From JBLEFH01 sp047345645 (GTDB lineage Bacteria; Pseudomonadota; Alphaproteobacteria; Rhodobacterales; Rhodobacteraceae), in NCBI GenBank assembly GCA_047345645.1, contig JBLEFH010000002.1: a stretch of DNA of 64,000 nucleotides; one strand, given 5' to 3'. Every line of letters starts with the position of its first letter. Position 1 is the first letter of the stretch. Under the pieces are notes generated by a model. The model ran no database searches. It was not told where the DNA came from and saw only the letters and a program-made list of their open reading frames with translations. A program made the position numbers and the translations under genes. Positions 1 through 8,093 of this stretch are shown piece by piece.

Positions 1-243
1 CAGACGCGGCGGTTGCGGGGTCTTGCCGAACTCGCGGATATCCGCGCCGCCGGAGAGGATTTTGCCCTCTCCATAGATGGCAATGACCTTGACCGCCTCG
101 TCGCCATTCAGCGCTGTGATCGCGTCGAGCAGGCTTTGCCGCATCGCTGCGCCAAGGGCGTTGACCGGCGGGCTGTCGAGAATGATGAGGCCGGTCTGGC
201 CCTCGGTCTCGATCCGCAGCGGGGTGTTTTCCATGACATTCAT
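1..243 (-). CDS. enoyl-CoA hydratase / 3-hydroxyacyl-CoA dehydrogenase, N-terminus (cut by window edge)
   Basis: Only the first 81 codons are inside the window. They read as the start of a crotonase fold: a strand-rich opening, the stretch 'LDSPPVNALG' (residues about 22-31), and 'SGGADIREFGKTP' near residue 68, which matches the oxyanion-hole segment (GADIREFGK) of the FadB/FadJ-type bifunctional proteins better than short stand-alone hydratases. That resemblance is from memory, so a stand-alone enoyl-CoA hydratase remains possible. The chosen ATG has GGGAGA about 8 bases upstream. It follows the thiolase by 14 bases on the same strand, so the two are probably co-transcribed and act in consecutive beta-oxidation steps (hydration and oxidation, then thiolysis). 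Confidence 0.75.
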   Translation of the reverse strand, partial: MNVMENTPLRIETEGQTGLIILDSPPVNALGAAMRQSLLDAITALNGDEAVKVIAIYGEGKILSGGADIREFGKTPQPPRL

Positions 244-257
244 AATCTTGGTCTCCC

Positions 258-1448
258 TCAGTCCAGACGTTCGATAACCATGGCGATGCCTTGGCCGACA
301 CCGACACACATCGACAGGCACGCATAGCGGCCACCGGTGCGCTCAAGCTGACGCATCGCGGTCAGGATGATCCGTGCGCCCGATGCGCCGAGCGGGTGGC
401 CGACCGCAATCGCGCCGCCATTGGGGTTGAGACGGCTGTCCGCCGGGTCGAGCTCAAGCTGTTTGCAGCAGGCCAGCACCTGGCTGGCAAAGGCTTCGTT
501 GATCTCGATGAGGTCCATATCCTTGAGGGTCAGACCCGCGCGCTCCAACGCTTTTGGAACCGCGAAGCCCGGCCCGATGCCCATGATGCGCGGCGGAACC
601 CCGGCAATGGACCCCGAGACGATCCGCGCGCGCGGCTTCGGCCCGAGATTTTTGGCCCCGATGAGCAGCGCGCCTGCGCCGTCATTGACGCCCGATGCGT
701 TCGCTGCCGTCACGACGCCGCCTTCGAAGAGGGGCTTGAGGGAGGCCATTTTCTCCAACGTGGTTTCCGGGCGCGGATGCTCGTCCGTGTCCACAACCGT
801 GACCTGACCCTTGCGGCCCGCAATCTCGATCGGGTGGATTTCATCCTTGAAGAACCCATCCTTACGCGCCGCTTCAAACCGCTGCTGGCTTTCGAAGGCG
901 TAGGCATCGCAAGCCTCGCGGGTGATCTCGTAATCCGCCGCCAGATTATCCGCGGTTTGCGGCATGGAGTAGTCGCCGAATTCCTTGGCCACGGTCATGT
1001 TGGGGAAGCGCGTGCCGATGGTGGAGTCGTAGATCTTCGGCTGGCGGTCCCAAGCACTCGGGGATTTGGCGACCACGAAGGGCGCGCGGGTCATGCTTTC
1101 GGTGCCGCCTGCGAGGTAGAGATCGGCCTCACCCACGGTGATGGAGCGGGACGCGTCCAGCGCCGCGGCCATGCCCGAGCCGCAAAGACGGTTCACGGTC
1201 AGGCCGCCTGCATCGGTGGTCACGCCGCTCAGAAGGCCGATGAAGCGGGCCACGTTGCGGCTGTCCTCACCCGACTGGCAGACATTGCCCATGATGACAT
1301 CTTCGATGCGCTCGACCGGCAACTCGGAGCGGGCGACCAGCGCCTTGACCACCTGTGCGGCCAGATCATCCGGGCGGATCCCCGAAAGCGCACCGGCATG
1401 GCGACCGAACGGGCTGCGCAGACCATCATAGATATATCCTTCAAGCAT
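258..1448 (-). CDS. pcaF: acetyl-CoA acyltransferase (beta-ketoadipyl-CoA thiolase type)
   Basis: A 396-residue thiolase, the normal length for the family. The catalytic residues are visible: nucleophilic Cys89 in NRLCGSG, the NEAFA motif, His351 in GGAIAVGHPLGASG, and Cys381 in CVGVGQG. It cleaves a 3-ketoacyl-CoA with CoA to acetyl-CoA plus a shortened acyl-CoA. The overall wording (CQSGEDSRNVARFIGLLSG, NPNGGAIAVGHPLGASGAR) resembles PcaF/DcaF thiolases, which release acetyl-CoA and succinyl-CoA. The nearby CoA-transferase of the PcaIJ type supports that role, but a general acetyl-CoA acetyltransferase cannot be excluded. It lies between the TRAP permease (105 bases upstream) and the hydratase (14 bases downstream), all leftward. 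Confidence 0.85.
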   Translation of the reverse strand: MLEGYIYDGLRSPFGRHAGALSGIRPDDLAAQVVKALVARSELPVERIEDVIMGNVCQSGEDSRNVARFIGLLSGVTTDAGGLTVNRLCGSGMAAALDASRSITVGEADLYLAGGTESMTRAPFVVAKSPSAWDRQPKIYDSTIGTRFPNMTVAKEFGDYSMPQTADNLAADYEITREACDAYAFESQQRFEAARKDGFFKDEIHPIEIAGRKGQVTVVDTDEHPRPETTLEKMASLKPLFEGGVVTAANASGVNDGAGALLIGAKNLGPKPRARIVSGSIAGVPPRIMGIGPGFAVPKALERAGLTLKDMDLIEINEAFASQVLACCKQLELDPADSRLNPNGGAIAVGHPLGASGARIILTAMRQLERTGGRYACLSMCVGVGQGIAMVIERLD

Positions 1449-1553
1449 CAGTTTTTTCCTTATGTTGGGTGCGAGTGGACAGAGCCGGCTCGCGGGGATG
1501 AGTGTTCTTTTGGTGGGCCGCCGGGTGCGTGTTCCGGCGACACAGTGGGTGGG

Positions 1554-3524
1554 TTAACGGGCCGCTTCGGGCAGGGTCCGCCCCCGTTGCCGCGCGATCA
1601 GGATCGGCGGAAGGGCGAGGGCGAGACCGAGCAGGGCCGTGGTGCCGAAGCCAACCCCGGCGAAGGGCATGGCGGGCATGGCGAAGAAGAAACCGCCGAA
1701 AGTCAGCATCGCGCGCAGCGGCATTTCATAGCGTCCCTGAAGCGTGCCGATGAAGGTCACATAGCCTTGCAGCCCCATGCAGATCATCGCGACCCCGGCA
1801 AAGGCGCAGCTCACGGCGAGGGCGACTTCGAAGGCTGGTGCATGACCGATCAGCGACGGGTTCAGCACGAAGAGGAACGGCACCAGATAGATGATACTGC
1901 CAAGCCGCATCGCCTCGAAGCCGGCTTTCATCGGGCTGGTTTCCGCAATGGTTGCCGCGGCATAGGCGCCAAGGGCCACCGGCGGGGTGATATAGCTCAC
2001 CATGCCCCAGTAGAGGATGAAGAGATGGACCGCGAGTTGGTTCAGCCCGCCCGCTTCGAGCGCCGGTGCCAGCACGATGGCGAGGAAGATGTAGCAGGCC
2101 GTTGCGGTCATCCCCATGCCGAAGACAAAGGCCGTCAGCGCGCCCATGACGAGCAGGATGAACACATTGTCGCCCGCGATAAAGAGCAGTTCGTTGACGA
2201 GGGTGCCCGCAAGGCCGGTGGCCGAGAAGGAGCCGACGATCAGACCGACGCCGAGGATCACAGCGGTCAGTTCCGCCAGGCTGGAGCCGATCCCGAGCAG
2301 GATGTCGCAGAATTTGCGAAACCCGATGCGGTGTGCCGGCGAGATCTGGTTGATGACGAGCAGGAGCGCGACCGAGTAGAAGGGGGCGGCGGTCTCTTTG
2401 CGCAGGCCGACCATCATGAAGATCAGCAGAGCAAAGACGAGGACATAGGGCCAGCCGGAGCGCAGTGTGTCGCGCAGGCGCGGGACTTCACTGCGTTCCA
2501 GGCCGCGCAGGCCGCGGCGGGCTGCATAGGCGTCGATCTGGGCAAAGAGCGCGAAGTAGAAGAGCGCCGACGGGATGATCGCGGCCAGCACGACCTCGGT
2601 GTAAGGAATGGCTAGGAACGACGCCATGATGAAGGCGGTGGCGCCCATCACAGGGGGCATCAGGACGCCGCCGGTCGAGGCGCAGGCTTCCGTTGCTGCC
2701 GCCGTTTTGGCGGAGAAGCCGGTGCGTTTCATTGCGGGGATGGAGACGGAGCCGGTGGTCAGCACGTTGGAAATCACGCTGCCCGACATGGAGCCCATGA
2801 AGCCGCTGCCGAAGATCGAGACCTTGGCCGCGCCGCCGCGATAGCCGCCGACGAGACCGAGCGCGAGATCATTGAAGAACGCGCCGCCGCCCGTATGTTG
2901 CAGGGCCGAGCCGAAGATGATGAAGCCGATCACCACGCCGCCGAAGGCTTTCATCGGGATGCCAAAGATGCTTTCCGAGGAATAGACGTGATAGGAGAAT
3001 GTGTCGCTCAGCGAGCTTTGGAAGCCCGAGAAGGGCGACGGGACATAGCCCGCGAAACTCGGATAGAAGGCGACGATGGTGACGATGATCGCCAGCACGA
3101 GACCGCCCGCGCGGCGGGTCGCCTCCAGAACCAAAGCGGCGAAGACGAAGGCCACCCATTTGGCGCTTTGCGGCGCGGCGAATTCCCAGCCTTCATTGAG
3201 GTTGTTCATCGCGTTGATGGCGATATAGGCACCCGCCGCGAGGGATAGGGCGGCGAGGAGCCAATCGAAAATCGAGATCTTGCCGAAGCGCTGGCCCTTA
3301 ATGTCGAAAAGCAGGAACGTCGCGGCGAGAAACAGGGTCGCGAGGATATTGAGGTAACGCCCATCCATCAGCACGATCCCGAAGGCGCGGATGTTGAAGA
3401 GCTGATTGATGACCAGCAGCAAGGCCGCCACGGTCAGTCCCATCAGGGCCAGAATGCGCGGGGTAAACTGAAGTTCCTCCGGCAGGCTTTCGGGATCTTT
3501 AAGTGCAGTTTCAGCAGATTGCAT
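1554..3524 (-). CDS. TAXI-TRAP transporter fused permease (4TM-12TM)
   Basis: A 656-residue, strongly hydrophobic protein with many predicted membrane segments. It is the size and type of the fused DctQ-DctM permeases that work with TAXI binding proteins, and it carries the usual glycine-rich segments GSGFMGSMSGSVISNVLTTGS and EACASTGGVLMPPVMGA in two parts of the large subunit. It would import a carboxylate using the sodium or proton gradient. The start was set at the ATG at 3524, which has GGAGG about 6 bases upstream; an upstream in-frame extension of 22 codons has no ribosome site. It follows the binding-protein gene by 125 bases, and a strong hairpin in that gap may lower permease output relative to the binding protein. 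Confidence 0.92.
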   Translation of the reverse strand: MQSAETALKDPESLPEELQFTPRILALMGLTVAALLLVINQLFNIRAFGIVLMDGRYLNILATLFLAATFLLFDIKGQRFGKISIFDWLLAALSLAAGAYIAINAMNNLNEGWEFAAPQSAKWVAFVFAALVLEATRRAGGLVLAIIVTIVAFYPSFAGYVPSPFSGFQSSLSDTFSYHVYSSESIFGIPMKAFGGVVIGFIIFGSALQHTGGGAFFNDLALGLVGGYRGGAAKVSIFGSGFMGSMSGSVISNVLTTGSVSIPAMKRTGFSAKTAAATEACASTGGVLMPPVMGATAFIMASFLAIPYTEVVLAAIIPSALFYFALFAQIDAYAARRGLRGLERSEVPRLRDTLRSGWPYVLVFALLIFMMVGLRKETAAPFYSVALLLVINQISPAHRIGFRKFCDILLGIGSSLAELTAVILGVGLIVGSFSATGLAGTLVNELLFIAGDNVFILLVMGALTAFVFGMGMTATACYIFLAIVLAPALEAGGLNQLAVHLFILYWGMVSYITPPVALGAYAAATIAETSPMKAGFEAMRLGSIIYLVPFLFVLNPSLIGHAPAFEVALAVSCAFAGVAMICMGLQGYVTFIGTLQGRYEMPLRAMLTFGGFFFAMPAMPFAGVGFGTTALLGLALALPPILIARQRGRTLPEAAR

Positions 3525-3615
3525 CTTGGCCTCCAATCCAAGGACACAGCGTCTCAAAGCCGTGGCGGGCGGCAGTTTTCTGCCATTCATCCCGCCATGC
3601 GGTAGGGTCAGGGGG

Positions 3616-3637
3616 TGCCGGGGCGGCGGCCCCGGCA
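3616..3637 (-). promoter_or_regulatory. intercistronic hairpin between TRAP binding protein and permease
   Basis: A 9-bp GC-only stem (TGCCGGGGC / GCCCCGGCA) with a 4-base loop, and no U-run after it in the leftward transcript. A second small hairpin, GTGGTTT / AAACCAC, overlaps the stop codon of the binding protein. Such hairpins commonly protect the 3' end of an abundant upstream message; that role is inferred. Confidence 0.5.
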
Positions 3638-3649
3638 GGGGCGCGTGGT

Positions 3650-4795
3650 TTAAAAAACCACCTGAAGCCCGGCATCGGCGAGCGCCTTGCGGCGGGTCTC
3701 ACCCCATGCGGCTTCCCAATCCTCGGGGTCTTCCTCAACCAGTTGATCCCAAGCGGTTTTCAGAACCTCTTGGCGGCGGATCAACTCGTCATTATGGGCC
3801 TGCGCTTCCTCGCTCCAGACGCCGATTTCCTCGAAATAGCGGATGGCACCGTCGTGATAGGGGGCAACCCAAGTGAAGTCCTGATTGTCGATGTTCCAGC
3901 CGCTGATGCCCGGCGCCTTGCCGTCATAGTTCGGGAACAGCTCCACCATCGCCTTGGTCATGTTGTAGACGAGATCCGCATCCGTATCCGCCATGGCGGT
4001 GAGAACGGGATAGGCATAAGTCGCGCCGTCATAACCGTCCGTGCCGTCGATATTCGCGCCCACGGTCACATGCGTGAGGGCAAAGAACGGGGCCACATCG
4101 GTCATCCGCTTGAAGCCCTCTTCGTCATTGGGGTCGATCTCAACCCAGCCAAGACCGCGCGGGCCAGCCGCCGCTTCATAGGCCGGACCCGCATTGGTCG
4201 AGGTAAACACCCCGTCCACCTGACCCTCGATGAGGCCGGTCCAGGACGCGCCATAGCCGCCGAATTCGACGATTTCCACATCATCCCAAGTCAGGCCCGC
4301 ATGAGCGAGATAGGCTTCGATATTGAGGTTAAGGCCCGGCGCGCCCGTCACATAGGCCATGCGCTTGCCCTTCATGTCGGCGGGCGTCTTGATGCCTGCG
4401 TCCCCGGCCACAGCGACCGCAAGACCGATCTCGCCGCCAGCATTGGCCAGCACGACGCGGACCGGCTGCGGCCCCCAGTTCTTGGCCGCAAATTCAAACG
4501 CGCCTTCCTGCGCCATGAAGCTGCCCCCGACACCGGTGGCCGAAAACTCGACCCGGCGCTGGCGCAGCGGCTCGGTGCGCGAAATGTCGTTTTTGCCGGG
4601 CAGAACGCGCAGGCTCGTGCCCGCGGCCTTCTGAAGCTCGCCGCCAATCGCGACGGCTTGGTTAAAGCCTGCCGAACCCGTGTCATAGGCCGTCCAGGAC
4701 AGTTGGCGGGGCAGCTCGATATCTTGAGCCAAAGCTGGAATCGCAAAGGCGCTCGCGAAAAGCGCTGCGCGCAGCAGGGTGGTTGTCTTGGTCAT
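3650..4795 (-). CDS. TAXI family TRAP transporter solute-binding protein
   Basis: A 381-residue secreted protein. It begins with a classical signal peptide (positively charged MTKTTTLLR, hydrophobic ALFASAFAIP, cleavage after ALA near residue 23). The mature part has the TAXI-family layout: TGSAGFNQAVAIGGELQKAAG, a central VRVVLANAGGEIGLAVA, and GYGASWTGLIEGQVDG. It captures the periplasmic substrate and hands it to the fused permease downstream. The start at 4795 has GGAGGAGG five bases upstream; a seven-codon upstream extension is less likely. The substrate is not shown by the sequence. The neighbouring CoA-transferase, thiolase and hydratase suggest a dicarboxylate or a ring-cleavage acid. 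Transcription probably starts near 4860, inside the IclR-type operator. Confidence 0.92.
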   Translation of the reverse strand: MTKTTTLLRAALFASAFAIPALAQDIELPRQLSWTAYDTGSAGFNQAVAIGGELQKAAGTSLRVLPGKNDISRTEPLRQRRVEFSATGVGGSFMAQEGAFEFAAKNWGPQPVRVVLANAGGEIGLAVAVAGDAGIKTPADMKGKRMAYVTGAPGLNLNIEAYLAHAGLTWDDVEIVEFGGYGASWTGLIEGQVDGVFTSTNAGPAYEAAAGPRGLGWVEIDPNDEEGFKRMTDVAPFFALTHVTVGANIDGTDGYDGATYAYPVLTAMADTDADLVYNMTKAMVELFPNYDGKAPGISGWNIDNQDFTWVAPYHDGAIRYFEEIGVWSEEAQAHNDELIRRQEVLKTAWDQLVEEDPEDWEAAWGETRRKALADAGLQVVF

Positions 4796-4832
4796 TTTTC
4801 CTCCTCCATCGGACATTTTGCTGTCTGCATTA

Positions 4833-4865
4833 TTCGCTATGCAATCATTTTGTCCGCATAGCGAA
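4833..4865. promoter_or_regulatory. IclR-type operator, TRAP operon
   Basis: A perfect 10-bp inverted repeat, TTCGCTATGC (4833-4842) and GCATAGCGAA (4856-4865), with 13 bases between. Each arm extends to a near-palindromic 13-mer of the form TTCGC-TAT/ATA-GCGAA. Sitting from just after the -10 across the expected start of transcription, it would suit repression by the adjacent IclR protein. Variants recur at 5072-5084 and 7749-7761. Confidence 0.65.
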
Positions 4866-4893
4866 AAAATAGCACAATTGGACCTAGGGTCAA
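4866..4893 (-). promoter_or_regulatory. promoter of the TRAP operon
   Basis: Leftward -35 TTGACC (4888-4893) and -10 TATTTT (4866-4871), spacer 16 bases. The operator begins at the next base. Confidence 0.5.
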
Positions 4894-5071
4894 GTTTTTT
4901 GACACTGGCCTTCGGTTTCGGTGGCGTGACGCGAAAAGAAACGTCACGATTTCTTGGTAAACTCCTATTTTATTGGGGAAATATTTGGGCCGCGCGTTCT
5001 GTGTGTCGATCGCTTTGACACCGATTGCGCGGAATACCGCTTGGCCAGCATATAAAAAACTGCCATTAATT

Positions 5072-5084
5072 ATCGCTATGCAGA
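5072..5084. promoter_or_regulatory. third IclR-type operator copy
   Basis: ATCGCTATGCAGA keeps the core TCGCTATGC of the operator in front of the TRAP operon and lies 127 bases before the regulator start, so it could serve autoregulation. Weaker match than the other copies. Confidence 0.4.
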
Positions 5085-5211
5085 CGCGAAGAACGCTTTG
5101 CGAAACCGATTCGTCTGCGCTGTGGGCGAAGCCGGGACAAAAGGCATTTCTCTTTCCAAACGCGTTTGGATAAGACATGGCTTTATATTTCGATTTGGAT
5201 ATAACAAAACG

Positions 5212-6006
5212 ATGAAAGACCAGAAGAACGACGCCAGTGAGCCCGAAGAGGGCGACCGCCAATTTGTCACAGCGCTTGCGCGCGGTTTGGATATTCTGTC
5301 CTGCTTCAAGCGCGATGACCGGTTTCTGTCCAATCAGGAAATCTCGAACCGCACCGGGCTGGCGCGTCCCACGGTCTCGCGTCTCACCTATACATTGATG
5401 AAAACCGGCTGTTTGCTGCGCAACGGAGAGAGCGGCGAATACCGCCTCGGCCCGCAGGTATTGCAGCTCGGATTCAGCGCCCTGGCCGCGACCAGCATCA
5501 GCGAGCGCGTGGCCGATCACATGAATGATTTGTGCAGCGGGCCGAACCCTTATGTCACCGTCGCGCTGGCCGAGCGCAGTGGAACACGGGCCGTTTATAT
5601 CGGTGTGCGCCGCTCGCGTCAGGCCGTCAGCATTTCGATTGATATCGGTGCGCGCCTGCCGCTGTTCTATTCCGGCATCGGCCGCGCGATCCTTGCGGGG
5701 CTCGGCAAGGACGAGCAGCAAATGGTGCTGAAAAAGGCGATTGAAGAGTTCCCCGGCCAGCGCGACCGGTTGGAAGACAGCCTCGAAAAAGCCATCACGG
5801 ATTATGACAAATACGGCTACTGCACCAGTTTTGGCGCGTGGAAGCCGGAGATCAACGCCATCGCCGCGCCGGTGCGCTCGCTCGATGGGACCTCGATTTA
5901 TGGGGTGAATGTCGGCGCGCCGTCTTTCCTCATCTCGCCCGACGAGTTGCATGAGCAATATGGGGAGCGGCTGCGCAGGGCGACGGCCCATCTGGGCGCG
6001 CCCTGA
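5212..6006 (+). CDS. IclR family transcriptional regulator
   Basis: A 264-residue protein of IclR size and layout. An N-terminal winged helix-turn-helix is at about residues 20-70 (RGLDILSCFKRDDRFLSNQEISNRTGLARPTVSRL), and a C-terminal effector domain contains GARLPLFYSGIGRAILAGL and a late AIAAPVRSLDG motif, both typical of the family. The ATG at 5212 was chosen because it gives the usual length; it has only a weak ribosome site. A longer form starting upstream would add an atypical 38 residues. It is divergent from the TRAP operon and convergent with the CoA-transferase genes, and repeated palindromes in front of both suggest it controls both. IclR relatives PcaR and PcaU govern beta-ketoadipate genes; the ligand here is inferred, not shown. 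Confidence 0.9.
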   Translation: MKDQKNDASEPEEGDRQFVTALARGLDILSCFKRDDRFLSNQEISNRTGLARPTVSRLTYTLMKTGCLLRNGESGEYRLGPQVLQLGFSALAATSISERVADHMNDLCSGPNPYVTVALAERSGTRAVYIGVRRSRQAVSISIDIGARLPLFYSGIGRAILAGLGKDEQQMVLKKAIEEFPGQRDRLEDSLEKAITDYDKYGYCTSFGAWKPEINAIAAPVRSLDGTSIYGVNVGAPSFLISPDELHEQYGERLRRATAHLGAP

Positions 6007-6012
6007 GGGGGA

Positions 6013-6038
6013 GCCGCAGGCGGCGAACGGCCTGCGGC
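6013..6038. terminator. hairpin between convergent iclR and CoA-transferase genes
   Basis: Perfect 9-bp stem GCCGCAGGC / GCCTGCGGC with an 8-base loop, lying 7 bases after the regulator stop and 25 bases after the CoA-transferase stop on the other strand. There is no U-run on either side, so it is a bidirectional hairpin rather than a textbook intrinsic terminator. Confidence 0.4.
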
Positions 6039-6062
6039 GAAGGGTTATGCGAGCGGCGCGTG

Positions 6063-6710
6063 TCACACCGGCGGCAGGATGGTCGCTTCCGTGACCGCCT
6101 GCACATCGTCAAGGGAATTGCCTGCCGCAAGCTCCACAAGGCGGAAGCCCTCGGGCGTCACATCCAGCACCGCGAGATCGGTGTAAACACGGCTGACCAC
6201 GCCGAGGCCCGTCAGCGGATAAGTGCAGCGTTTCAGGATCTTAGGGCTGCCATCCTTGTTCACATGGCTCATCATCACGAAGATCTGCGGGACACCCACA
6301 ACGAGATCCATCGCCCCGCCAACGGCCGGGGGAAATTTCTCGTCCAGCGTCGCCCAGTTGGCGAGGTCGCCATTTTCCGCGACCTGATAGGCCCCGAGCA
6401 CGGCGATATCGATATGCCCGCCGCGCATGATCGCGAAACTGTCCGCATGTTCGAAAAAGGCTGCCCCCGGAACGGTGGTGATGAGCCGCTTGCTGGCGTC
6501 GATCATCTCGGGGTCCTCTTCGCCCTCCTTCGGAGTTGGGCCGACGCCGATGATGCCGTTTTCTGAGTGGTAAAGCACCTCGCGATCATCGGGCACATAA
6601 GAGGACACATGGGTCGGTTTGCCGATCCCGAGATTGACATAAGCGCCGTCGGGAATGTCTTGCGCGAGGCGGGCGGCGACTTGGGTGTCACTAAGCGATG
6701 TCAGGGTCAT
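6063..6710 (-). CDS. pcaJ: 3-oxoadipate CoA-transferase type, subunit B
   Basis: A 215-residue beta subunit of a family I CoA-transferase. The catalytic glutamate is in the SENG motif (Glu50 in HSENGIIGVGP), which forms the glutamyl-CoA intermediate. Further family blocks are GAYVNLGIGKPT, FFEHADSFAIMRGGHIDIAVLGAYQV, WATLDEKFPPAVGGAMDLV and CTYPLTG. The wording follows PcaJ of the beta-ketoadipate pathway closely, as remembered. With subunit A it would move CoA from succinyl-CoA to a dicarboxylate such as 3-oxoadipate. DcaJ, for adipate, is a close relative and cannot be separated by eye. Its ATG overlaps the stop of subunit A (ATGA), so the two are translationally coupled. Confidence 0.85.
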   Translation of the reverse strand: MTLTSLSDTQVAARLAQDIPDGAYVNLGIGKPTHVSSYVPDDREVLYHSENGIIGVGPTPKEGEEDPEMIDASKRLITTVPGAAFFEHADSFAIMRGGHIDIAVLGAYQVAENGDLANWATLDEKFPPAVGGAMDLVVGVPQIFVMMSHVNKDGSPKILKRCTYPLTGLGVVSRVYTDLAVLDVTPEGFRLVELAAGNSLDDVQAVTEATILPPV

Positions 6711-7372
6711 GGGCGAACTCCATATTCGACGACGTTGCGGACAAAAATGCCAGGGGTGACAACCGCTTCGGGGTCAATCGGCTCATCGAGCAGATGACGC
6801 ACCTCGGCGATGGAATGGGCGGCGGCGCTGGCCATGATGGGGTTAAAATTCCGCGCCGTGCCGTGGTAATTGAGATTGCCCCAGCGATCGCCGCGCTCGC
6901 CGCGCACAAGGGCGAAATCGGCGGTGAGGGGCAGCTCGAACACATAGCCCTTGCCGTCGATGACGCGGGTTTCCTTGCCCTCGGCCAGCCTCGTGCCAAA
7001 GCCCGTGGGGGTCAGGAACCCGCCGAGTCCGGCCCCCGCAGCGCGGATCCGCTCGGCGAGCGTGCCTTGTGGGATAATCTCCAGCGCAATCTCCCCGGCG
7101 GCATAGGCTTTCTCGAACCAGACCGAGCCGCGCGAGCGCGGATAGGAGCAGACGAATTTTGCCACCAGCCCTTCGCGGAGCAGCTTGCCAAGCCCGGTGT
7201 CGCCCGCGCCAGCATTGTTCGAAATGATGGTCAGATTCTTCGGCCCCTTATCGATCAGCGCATCGATGAGACCGAAGGGCACGCCGGAATTGCCGAACCC
7301 CCCGATCATGATGGACGCACCGTCCGAGATGGGCGCCACCGCTTCGGCGAGGGAGCTGAGCCGCTTGTCCAT
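6707..7372 (-). CDS. pcaI: 3-oxoadipate CoA-transferase type, subunit A
   Basis: A 221-residue alpha subunit. The family I signature is present: GASIMIGGFGNSGVP near residue 20 and LTIISNNAGAGDTGLGKLL, followed by ERIRAAGAGLGGFLTPTG, LAEGKETRVIDGKGYV and ADFALVRGERGDRWGNLNYHGTARNFNP. This reads almost block for block like PcaI. It pairs with subunit B, whose gene overlaps by four bases. A strong ribosome site (GGAGGA) lies nine bases before the ATG. The predicted promoter is nearly 400 bases upstream, next to an IclR-type operator, so the message would have a long leader. Confidence 0.87.
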   Translation of the reverse strand: MDKRLSSLAEAVAPISDGASIMIGGFGNSGVPFGLIDALIDKGPKNLTIISNNAGAGDTGLGKLLREGLVAKFVCSYPRSRGSVWFEKAYAAGEIALEIIPQGTLAERIRAAGAGLGGFLTPTGFGTRLAEGKETRVIDGKGYVFELPLTADFALVRGERGDRWGNLNYHGTARNFNPIMASAAAHSIAEVRHLLDEPIDPEAVVTPGIFVRNVVEYGVRP

Positions 7373-7736
7373 GTGTCGTTTCCTCCAAACTGCGCGGTCC
7401 GTTGATCTGCCGCGTTCAAAGCGAGATATGCGCGTATCGGCGGGGCGCCGATGGCGGTCTTAAGATGTCGCGGGCGATGGCGCTGACGCCGCCCGCCCAG
7501 TCCAGATGTTGAGAAGCTTAAGGTGAAATCACCTTGCCGCAGAGGGACGCTCAAGGAATTGGTTAACGCCAGCGAAGCCCGCGCGACGCGGGGCCCTTCA
7601 ACGGTCGTTTCCTCTCCAAGATCGCCAAAACCGCCGCTTCACCGTGCTTTCCAGCCGTCAAAACAAGCGCTCTCGCCGCATCTTCCCACAGCCGCTTTCG
7701 CGTGCGTGGAAGCAAACGATGCGGCTTTTCATTTAT

Positions 7737-7761
7737 GCGGACATAATGTCCGCTATGCGAA
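7737..7761. promoter_or_regulatory. IclR-type operator, CoA-transferase operon
   Basis: Two overlapping elements: a perfect palindrome GCGGACAT-A-ATGTCCGC (7737-7753), and TCCGCTATGCGAA (7749-7761), which matches the TTCGCnnnGCGAA-like element in front of the TRAP operon. As there, it begins a few bases downstream of the predicted -10. Confidence 0.6.
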
Positions 7762-7763
7762 CC

Positions 7764-7792
7764 TTATTGCAATCAGATTAACGTTAAGTCAA
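7764..7792 (-). promoter_or_regulatory. possible promoter of the CoA-transferase operon
   Basis: Leftward -35 TTGACT (7787-7792) and a weak -10 CAATAA (7764-7769), spacer 17. It is supported mainly by having the same promoter-then-operator order as the TRAP operon. Confidence 0.4.
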
Positions 7793-8043
7793 GGAAAAAG
7801 ACGCGGCGGGCCGATTGGCAGTCTTCTCGTTAAAAATGGTTAACGATGGAAAGCAGCGAACAGCGGCGCTTTCAGAAGGGTTGCGCGCGGAAACAGGAAA
7901 TTTTGCTTAGGTTAATCAATGATTTGTTAACGGAAGAAAGAGGCGCACTCTCTCGCCGAGCGCGTTGCGATTTCCCTCTGCGCAACGCAAAAAAAATGCG
8001 GCGGACCCGAATGATCTCGCCGCGTTTTATTTTCTAGTCTTTT

Positions 8044-8081
8044 AAAAAGAGTCGCGGGACGGGGCCTTTTCGGCACCGCCC
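8044..8081 (-). terminator. probable terminator after the T6SS amidase gene
   Basis: Ten-base stem (8057-8066 with 8072-8081; one wobble and one mismatch) around a GAAAA loop, followed in the leftward transcript by CGCGACTC and a run of five U. Confidence 0.5.
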
Positions 8082-8093
8082 ATAAGTAATTCT

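Larger units (their letters stand above)
4796..5211. other. divergent regulatory region, TRAP operon / IclR gene
   Basis: About 416 bases without a gene, more AT-rich than the coding sequence. It holds a leftward promoter (4866-4893), an operator immediately downstream of it (4833-4865), a third operator-like copy closer to the regulator gene (5072-5084), and an interrupted GTCAA-N5-TTGAC palindrome (4889-4903) overlapping the -35. I see no convincing small gene. Confidence 0.7.
7373..8043. other. long non-coding stretch between CoA-transferase operon and T6SS amidase
   Basis: About 670 bases with no convincing gene. The right half is AT-rich with several GTTAAC-like words. It contains the predicted promoter and operator of the CoA-transferase operon (7737-7792). 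A reading frame at 7846-8037 lacks a ribosome site and protein-like composition. Nothing resembling a tRNA, transposase remnant or attachment repeat was seen. Confidence 0.55.

Noticed and set aside
291..2615. Very long open frame on the plus strand opposite the thiolase and TRAP permease
   Set aside because: It runs antisense to two well-supported genes, is Arg/Asp/Glu/His-rich as expected for the shadow of GC-rich genes, and lacks any domain.
7846..8037. Possible 63-residue gene in the long intergenic region
   Set aside because: No ribosome site, basic low-complexity composition, and it runs into the terminator of the opposite gene.
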